From Adiantum capillus-veneris (lineage: Eukaryota > Streptophyta > Polypodiopsida > Polypodiales > Pteridaceae), in the NCBI GenBank assembly GCA_014529385.2, contig CM043956.1, positions 65,259,620-65,323,619 on the forward strand: a stretch of DNA of 64,000 nucleotides, in the 5' to 3' direction. Shown piece by piece: positions 57,655-64,000 of the stretch. The position numbers were made by a program, and so were the translations under genes. Position 1 is the stretch's first letter, and every line of letters starts with the position of its first letter. The notes below the pieces were generated by a model. It did no database searches, was not told the DNA's origin, and was given only the letters and a program-made list of their open reading frames with translations.

Positions 57655-58998
57655 ATGGCTTTCTCTTATGCGAAATTTCATGGAAGAAGTGATGAAGATG
57701 TGGAATACTTTTTGAAAAAGATGGAGGTTGCCTGCATTAGCAATCAGATTCATGATCCTGTACAGATGTTACGTCTTCTCCAAATTTGTTTGAAGAGTGA
57801 TGCATGAGTTTGGTCCAAAGCATTTGAAGAGGAGTTCCGTGCAGCGAATAGATTAAGTTGGGACAATCTAAGGCATGGATTGGAAGTGGAGTTTCTGAAG
57901 CTAGAAGATCCTGACAAAGTGTGGCAAGAAGTATAGGGTTTGGTGCAAAGGGAAGGTGAGCCAGTAGATGCTTACATACGTAAGTTTTCAATGGCATGGG
58001 AGAGGATGTGCAAGGCCTTAGCACCAGAGGTACCCCCACCTGACATGATGAAGAAGGACAGGTTCTTGGCTAATCTTTGGAAGAATATACGTTGGAGAAT
58101 GGAGCTAAAGAAGCCTAGGACATATGAAGATGCACTAGAGGTAGCAAGTAACAAAGAGTGGAAGTTGAGAAGAATGAGTCAGCTAGGAGTAGAGTCTTTG
58201 CCCAGGAGGTCTGAGTTTCAGCCTATGGATTCTTTGCAAGGTCGCATGCCAAGGGTTCATCATGAACCTGTGGTTTCTGTTACTCCTCAAGTTATGCCAG
58301 TAGTGGTCACTACAGTAGTGCAAGCTGATGGGCTAAGGCAAGACATGAGGCAAGTGGTAAATTTAATGAAGAATCTTAGCTTAAACATGCTAGGTAATGT
58401 GGGAAATAATCGAGGTCGGGGGAGGTTTACAAATCATCCAGGAGGTGAAGAAAAACCTAGGAATGGTGTTGTACAAAGCAATGGTAGGTTCGGGAGGCAG
58501 ACACCCACGTGTTATAATTGCAGAGAGTTGGGCCACATCAGTCCGCAATGTGATAAGCCACCAAGGATAGGGGGAGACACGTATCCATTGCCAAGACAAG
58601 TGCTAACTACGTCAAATGATTATGGCATTGAATTAAAGGGAGAAGAAGGAACTAGTGGATTAACTCAAGAGGAAAAGGGGAAGACAAAAGTGATAAGGGT
58701 GGTCACCTTGGATAAAGCAGCAAAGCTAGAGGGTACATTAGTGATGCCTATTGGGAAGAGGACCACACAGGATAAGGAAGGAATAAATGCCCTAGGTCCT
58801 AGTAAGAAGAAGGAAAAGAGTCATGAAGACGAGGATGTCAAGGCCAAGAGGAAAAGAAGGGCTCGTCGCAAGTTTCATGTTTCAGATTTTCCACTAAGGG
58901 ATGGGCAATTAATCTATGACTTGAAAGAGGATCTGACAAGCAAAAAAGTAGATGTTACTTTTGGGCAGCTTATAGAGATGGTGCCTAAGCTAAAGTGA
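57655..58998 (+). pseudogene. Ty3/gypsy gag with intact zinc knuckle
   Basis: MAFSYAKFHGRSDEDVEYFL opens the protein; stops at 57805 (TGA) and 57934 (TAG) interrupt the gag core (WDNLRHGLEVEFLKL). From 57940 the frame is open for 352 codons: VDAYIRKFSMAWERMCKAL, a zinc knuckle CYNCRELGHISPQC (CX2CX4HX4C, about 58507-58550), a basic region, and the start of protease (RRKFHVSDFPLRDGQLIYDL, VTFGQLIEMVPKL). A nearly intact copy with only a few disabling changes. Confidence 0.85.
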
Positions 58999-59503
58999 CA
59001 GTGGAAGAGGATGGTTAACCCAATGGAGAAAGAACAAGAGAGAGGTTCAGTAAAGGTGTTGGCGATGGATGAGATACCAGATATTTTCCCAAAGTGTGGC
59101 ACAAAATAAAAAATTTGGGACAAGGTTATGTTGATGGTGGATCCCAAATATGTGTCATAACACACTCATGTGTTGAGAAGATGGGTCTTACAGTGACTGG
59201 GGTGTCAGGCTTTCAAATCAGATTGGAAAACCATCACACAGTAAAACTTTTGGATGTTGTAAAGAGCTTATAAGTGGAGGCATATGATGCAAAGGTGGTG
59301 GTTGATTTTCATGTGATGCCAGCGCGGTTGGGAGCATATCCTATTATACTGGGTAGACCATGGTTACGTGTAGTGGGAACTGTTCAAGATTGGAGACATG
59401 GTATAATTAGCCTCTATGGAAATACAGATGTCAAGAAGCTATATAATATGGACATAAGGAAATTATTGGAGGAGCTTTATGAAGATGAGGAAGAGTCTAG
59501 TGG
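58999..59503 (+). pseudogene. gypsy aspartic protease
   Basis: YVDGGSQICVITHSCVEKMG (about 59130-59190, D-G-G active site as at 26140) and GAYPIILGRPWLRVVGTVQD (about 59330-59390) in the plus strand, separated by a TAA at 59272. A TGA at 58996 and a frame change near 59100 precede it. An acidic tail (EELYEDEEESSG) runs to the break at 59503. Confidence 0.8.
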
Positions 59504-60561
59504 TGTTGGACGGACACGCGGTGATGGACGTCAGCATAGCGAGAACTCACCTAACAGATAATATCAACTGAGGACAAAGCTCGACCCGCAGGCGCGTGGA
59601 AGCAAGCAAAGGGTGTCAACCTCTACTCGACCGACTAATGACTACTTCCTACAGAGATATCAACTCTTCATGCCATCGGTTCTGTGAATGAGAGAGTCTC
59701 CTATGATGCTACTGCAAGCCAAAATCCCATTAGACGTTCTCGAAACGTTACGAAACTTGAGGGATATCCTATCAACACCAATAGGCCACTCTCCCTAAGG
59801 TCTGTGACCAAAAAAACCTACCGAATACCCTCCGTGCAAAAAACGTGTAGAATGTCTAGCCGGTTTTTGCAGGTAGACGTTACCGAAAACTAAAGTGCCT
59901 AATGTGTAGCTCTACTTGCTCTAATCGCGTGGATATGCTGAAATGCAAAAACGGACAACAGTTACTCACCAAAACTCCAAAAGTAGCTCGCAGGTGAATC
60001 TGCCAAAACACATACGAACGCGTGTGATGTAAGCATCAACGCGTAGCTCTCCTCGTGGGCAACACACTGCTGCTCTCCGTTTGCGATTTCGACGAGCGTA
60101 GCTCCTGTAGCACACACACACACTCTCTCACAATCTCCCAACGACACAGCAGATCAGATTTATTAGAAGTCTCTTTACAAAGCTTTAGGTTTTGGCTTAT
60201 ATACTAAGCCTTAGAAAACCTAATGTCCGACCAAAATGACCTTATTTGTCCCTAGGCTTCTATAGAGCTTAATTACAACACCGTGAGCTGGCTTTGCTCA
60301 TCCAACAAGTATCTGTGGCCTCAATACAATTGCTGACTTAAAATATGAAGTTCCCGTAAACATTACAAAAGTGGCCGTAATGGCTCAAAATGATAATAAC
60401 GGGCTATTTGATGATGTCCATGAGCTTGTATCTTCACATTACAGCTTCCATCTTCGTCTTCATCACTTCATCAACATCTTTAATTGGAATCTTTAGAGAA
60501 TCTTTGAGGGATCTTTATGGAATCTTTGTGGAAGCGTTGTTGAAAGGTTGACCTTTCAACA
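59504..60561 (-). repeat. LTR related to the giant element, minus strand
   Basis: 1058 bp, TGTTGAAAGG... to ...GTCCAACA on the minus strand. Its middle and end follow the giant element's LTR closely (GAGAGTGGCCTATTGGTGTT, GATATCCCTCAAGTTTCGTA, GCTTCCACGCGCCTGCGGGT). It is probably a 3' LTR, since a polypurine tract lies at its 5' side (60562-60574). Confidence 0.8.
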
Positions 60562-60598
60562 CTCTCCCCCTCCGAAGTCTTGTCGTCCCCGACAAGAC
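60562..60598 (-). promoter_or_regulatory. GGGA-loop hairpin and polypurine tract (second copy)
   Basis: On the minus strand GTCTTGTCG-GGGA-CGACAAGAC (60598-60577, 9-bp stem), then TTCGGAGGGGGAGAG directly before the LTR. The stem differs from that at 50069-50088 by paired changes. Confidence 0.8.
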
Positions 60599-60619
60599 CC
60601 TATGTCTGCAGTGGCCTTG

Positions 60620-60824
60620 GCGAGTGGTTCATATTTTCGTGTTGGTTGAATCTTTTGTTGGTGCAGTTGCTTCTACTAGATGCTTTGTATGTTGTAGAGT
60701 TACCTTTCTACATAGTCCCAATAACCTTTTCCTTTTAGGAAATTAGTTATTCTGAACTTCCATGCAGGGTAGTTATTTTTCTCAAGCTTCTCAGTAACAA
60801 TCTGACTGAAACCGTCAGACATCT
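60620..60824 (-). pseudogene. copia gag N-terminus, truncated
   Basis: From an ATG at 60824 the minus strand reads MSDGFSQIVTEKLEKNNYPA and GKGYWDYVER, the start of a copia gag, then a TAA and loss of similarity. It is followed by the 3' end of an unrelated element family, so most of the copia body is missing. Confidence 0.7.
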
Positions 60825-61094
60825 TGAAGCACTAAGACAAAATAGCTGCAATCTGCAAAAACCTGCAAATCTACTGAACCTGCTATCGTGGTACCTGTAA
60901 CGCTTTCTACACTCAACGAGTGTCCACAATCAAGCGTACATACAACCACTGTACTTGTACAGTAAATCTCTCTGTACTTCACTTTGGAGACCTCTTCAGA
61001 AACTTGTACAAAAAAATCCATGGCATCTGGTCGTGGATTGCGAACAAAGGGATTGTGATGCTCTTGCTCTCTTAGCCTCTCTTGCCTGCACCGG

Positions 61095-61106
61095 GCTCTG
61101 ATACCA
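61095..61106 (-). other. primer-binding site, initiator tRNA-Met (minus strand)
   Basis: The minus strand reads TGGTATCAGAGC directly after the LTR end at 61107. Confidence 0.85.
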
Positions 61107-61432
61107 TGTAAAGAATGAGGATGCAAGAGAGCTACACAAGACAAGCACAAAGCACACAAAGATGGAAAGCTTCTTCTTCTTCTTCACAGAAAAGAGAGTA
61201 CAAAAATGACTAAGTGCTAAAGCTGAAAAGTAGCACATATGTACATGCGGTCACTAAGTGTGAACTCGCTAGAAGCATACTAGGCTGGCACTATAAGTGT
61301 AGTCCAGCTGTAGAATCACTGGCAAAGATCCTCCGTGTCGGTCACCTAACGCGCCAGTGAGTAAATGCCGTAAGCGGCCAAGACCCGTAGTGGATGCCAG
61401 CTCAAGATGTAGAGCTCGACATCTCAACATAA
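61107..61432 (-). repeat. copia 5' LTR, minus strand
   Basis: 326 bp, TGTTGAGATGTCGAG... to ...CTTTACA. It interrupts the gypsy LTR that continues at 61433. No partner LTR remains. Confidence 0.75.
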
Positions 61433-61848
61433 TGCACCCCACAATCACGTGAAGTAGCCCCCAATATAGTTCTCATGATGGTATTTTTGCATAATCATCA
61501 CAAGAAAACATTCACGTTGTGTCTGTACTTATCCACGTGCAAGTCTTGATCCCATTCGACCTCCTGACGCCACTGGATGTCACTTGACGCACCTGCTTAC
61601 CTCGTGGCGTTGGCCCGCTGATAGCTTCCTTGAGGAGTTTTACGCTCTATCAACTCCTCATTATTGTAGAAAAACACATTGATATTGGTGATGATGAAAA
61701 TCAAAGTACTATGTACACAATGTCCTATCTGTACACATGTGGGCCCCACATAACCACCTGGCTCTGAAAAATGGACAATTCTTTACTTGATGCACCATGC
61801 ATGTGTATGTACATATGCACAATCACTTCTTCCAAAAAACTCCTAACA
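61433..61848 (-). repeat. gypsy 3' LTR fragment, minus strand
   Basis: The minus strand starts TGTTAGGAGTTTTTTGG at 61848 and matches 55531 onwards until the copia LTR at 61432 cuts it. Confidence 0.8.
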
Positions 61849-61914
61849 TAATTTGCTCATCCCGTAGCCTTCTAGATCATTCATGATCAGTAGCAGCAAA
61901 AAGAGATACGAGAC

Positions 61915-62970
61915 TCACCACGTCACAGGTCTCCTCATTCTCACATACATTACTTGTTCTGTAGATAACTCATCTTGCTCCACCATCATTAATCTAGCAT
62001 GATATAATTTAAGATGCAATCCATTGACCCTTGACTTATGTAAAATCCTATCCAGGCTAGCCAGCTGATATGTACCATTCGAAAAACACTCAAGTACCTT
62101 GAGAGGGCCTTCCCACTTAATTTGAAACTTCTTTTGGAATGTCTTGTCCTGCTTACCGTTGTAGCACAAAACCAAGTCATGTTTCTTAATACCCTTACTT
62201 TTGACCTTTTCATTTATCTTTTCTAAAGACCTATCTTGCATCTGCCCATAATGTTCCAATGCACTCATCCTATCCAGCTGAACCTCTTTTAATTGTAAGA
62301 GCCTCTCTTTGAATGCATCAGTGGATTGCCTAAGCAACTTCTCTAACATCTTGACCGCGGAAACTCTACTTCCACAGGCAATAGTGCTTCCTTTCCATAT
62401 ACCAAATGAAATTTGAGTAAACCCTGTACCTGTCTTCACCGAACTACGGTGAGCCCATAATGCACAAGGAAATTCCAAATCCCAATTCTTTCCTTGGTGC
62501 TCTGTCACTTTTGAAAGAGTTTGTACCAACTCACCATTGAATCTTTCATTTAATCCATTACATTGGGGATAATAAGGAGTGGTATGTTGGTGCCTAATCT
62601 TCATCTTCGCGCATAAAAAGTACAATAGTTTAGCTCTAAAGCCTGGCCCCTTATCGGAACGTAGCTCCAATGGCACCCCAAACTTGCAACATATTTCATC
62701 GTACACAAATTTTTCCACATCCTTTGTAGTGATTTGTTTTACTGCTATAGCCTCTGTCCATCTAGAGAGATAGTCCATTGTAGTCAAAATATACCTTTTG
62801 CCCCTGCTTGTGATAGGTAACGGGCCTATTGCATCAATCCCCCACTTTTCAAACACATCAAATGCCATAATGGTTTTTCGTAGCTCTGGCTTCAACACTC
62901 TCTTCCCAAATTCTTGACACCTATTGCAAGACCTACACCAATGGTGAACATCCTTGTGCAAACTAGGCAT
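61915..62970 (-). CDS. gypsy integrase core and C-terminal domain
   Basis: 351 open codons. HHWCRSCNRCQEFGKRVL is the end of the zinc region; the catalytic triad is visible in WGIDAIGPL, LRSDKGPGF and CNGLNERFNGEL. The C-terminal part has HDLVLCYNGKQDKTFQKKFQ, KWEGPLKVLECFSNGTYQLA and VNGLHLKLYH. No chromodomain is seen. The stop is followed by the LTR fragment after about 65 bases. The upstream zinc half is in another frame. Confidence 0.85.
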   Translation of the reverse strand: MPSLHKDVHHWCRSCNRCQEFGKRVLKPELRKTIMAFDVFEKWGIDAIGPLPITSRGKRYILTTMDYLSRWTEAIAVKQITTKDVEKFVYDEICCKFGVPLELRSDKGPGFRAKLLYFLCAKMKIRHQHTTPYYPQCNGLNERFNGELVQTLSKVTEHQGKNWDLEFPCALWAHRSSVKTGTGFTQISFGIWKGSTIACGSRVSAVKMLEKLLRQSTDAFKERLLQLKEVQLDRMSALEHYGQMQDRSLEKINEKVKSKGIKKHDLVLCYNGKQDKTFQKKFQIKWEGPLKVLECFSNGTYQLASLDRILHKSRVNGLHLKLYHARLMMVEQDELSTEQVMYVRMRRPVTW

Positions 62971-63360
62971 ACATACCCCTCTTGCAAGATCTTATGCAAG
63001 GTGATCTTTAGACAAAAAATGTTCGCCACATGCACCTTCATGCTTCTCTTCCAACACTCTATAAAGCTCCTCCTGCCAAGGTACACGTCTCAACACGAGA
63101 TCAGCCCCTTTCATGTACAAGACATCACCAATCAATTTGTACCTGGATGCTCTATGCATAAAACCATACTTCGTAGACTTTTGAATGTCCTTTGGAATGA
63201 TTCTTGTTAGCAAAAACTCCTCTTCTTGAGCCAAACTTTCTCGGCCACGATAAAGAGGTAAATTGGTCCTCAACACAAATAGCCAAACTTTCCCGTCCAT
63301 GATAAAGAGGTAAATTGGTCCTCAACACAAATAGCTCCGCAATCATGGTTTGAGCTGCTT
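62971..63360 (-). pseudogene. linker and integrase zinc-binding region, frameshifted
   Basis: YKLIGDVLYMKGADLVLRRV and LEEKHEGACGEHFLSKDHLA carry the H-x3-H part; the C-x2-C half lies in the next frame (from 62970). A 52-base tandem duplication (63230-63281 and 63282-63333) also disrupts the frame upstream. Confidence 0.75.
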
Positions 63361-63375
63361 CATGTGCCTCTCCAT

Positions 63376-63979
63376 TTAGAGCACGTTCAATGTTTCTGAT
63401 GCTCCGTGCTTCAAACTTTTAAACATGCCTTTAATTTTGAAACACATTTCCTTCAATGAGGTGTTCTTTCTCTTCCACACACCCACCACTTGCTTCACAA
63501 CTAACAAGGAATCACCTTTTATGCTCAACCTTCTAATCCCATGCTTCAAACAAATGTGTAATCTGACTTCCAACGTAGCATATTCAGCCTCATTGTTACT
63601 ATGGGTAACCTCTCTTGCATACTAGCTTCCCCTTTGGATCATAAAGTGCTATACCCCCTGAAGCCGCATCATGGCTCTTTCTGTATGAGCCATCAAAGAA
63701 CAACACGTGTGCATTGCTGATATGTGGCACTTCTTCAACTACCCTTCTCACCACCTCTTCCTTAACAAGAAGGGGATTATTCTTGTAAGTCAACAAATTA
63801 GCTAGGGTAGCTCTTGTACTGTCTTCCACTAAGAAAGAGAACTCAAACTCTTGTCGCTCAATTACCCATTTCTTGACCACATTTGACATGTTAGTGCCAT
63901 TAATTAACTGTGGCAAAAGGTGTAACTCGTTAAGAAAACAAAAGGTCGTGGTAGCAAGTAATGATGAAATGGTCAACAA
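63376..63979 (-). pseudogene. RNase H C-terminus and archaeal-type RNase H
   Basis: The frame from 63979 has VKKWVIERQEFEFSFLVEDS...TLANLLTY, the connection after the first RNase H, then HVLFFDGSYRKSHDAASGGI, the D-G-S/G start of an archaeal-type RNase H, ending at a TAG near 63601. The second half (63573-63376) reads CLKHGIRRLSIKGDSLLVVK, with the GDS catalytic motif, in another frame. Two RNase H domains are known for Tat-lineage gypsy elements. Confidence 0.75.
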
Positions 63980-64000
63980 GCAAATATTACACTGGCCATC

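Larger units (their letters stand above)
55531..59503 (+). mobile_element. Ty3/gypsy element, 5' half, plus strand
   Basis: LTR 55531 to about 56609, primer site at 56612, leader, gag (57655-58998) and protease (to 59503). It is cut at 59504 by an LTR of another family in reverse orientation. Its LTR start matches the minus-strand LTR at 61433-61848. Confidence 0.75.
61433..64000 (-). mobile_element. Ty3/gypsy element with dual RNase H, 3' half, minus strand
   Basis: From the right edge: RNase H end, archaeal-type RNase H, integrase zinc region, integrase, then the LTR fragment. The LTR assigns it to the same family as 55531-59503. RT and gag lie outside the window. It is more intact than most copies here. 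Confidence 0.75.

Overview
This is repeat-rich eukaryotic DNA, almost certainly from a land plant. The evidence is LTR retrotransposons of both superfamilies (Ty1/copia with initiator-tRNA-Met primer sites, Ty3/gypsy including chromodomain and dual-RNase-H types), two CACTA-type DNA transposon loci, a relic of a plant-specific HIPP-type metal-binding protein, and many (CT/GA)n, (CA/GT)n and poly-G tracts. A Penelope-like reverse transcriptase is also present. Such elements are rare in flowering plants, so a fern, lycophyte or conifer is possible; this is inference only. I see no intact host gene, no rRNA or tRNA gene and no CRISPR. Nearly every coding region has stops or frameshifts.

Layout. 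1-2605: end of a CACTA element on the minus strand (transposase start at 459, terminus at 2605), carrying a HIPP relic and large palindromes. 2606-5600: microsatellites and local duplications. 5610-7540: chromovirus integrase/chromodomain remnant with a probable LTR. 7541-14700: mostly non-coding, with an unidentified minus-strand gene relic (9706-12320) and several repeat families. 14734-18800: an unidentified plus-strand multi-exon gene relic whose last part is duplicated on both sides of a Penelope-like RT fragment. 18780-20335: microsatellites.

20335-27604: a gypsy element (LTR, primer site, gag, protease, RT) interrupted by a gag-only copia element with perfect target duplications. 27605-29178 and 51041-51390: a second CACTA transposase locus, split by a 21.9-kb LTR retrotransposon (29179-51035) flanked by the 5-bp duplication ACCTC. 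Inside that element are, in order: a long leader with regularly spaced palindromes; gypsy gag-pol; a second protease-like domain downstream of integrase; more palindrome repeats; a copia gag-pol with no 5' LTR; and a large sense-strand accessory ORF (a domain resembling the plant transposon protein family, then a coiled coil and a C-terminal domain) just before the polypurine tract.

51419-55433: minus-strand copia and gypsy relics. 55531-59503: LTR, leader, gag and protease of a plus-strand gypsy element. 59504-61432: an LTR related to the giant element joined to the 5' end of a copia element. 61433-64000: minus-strand gypsy with intact-looking integrase and an archaeal-type RNase H, the same family as 55531-59503 in opposite orientation.

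The strongest leads are the composite giant element and its accessory ORF, the ~285-bp-spaced palindromes with one compensatory variant, a GGGA-loop hairpin next to the polypurine tract with covarying stem bases, and the HIPP relic inside the CACTA element.
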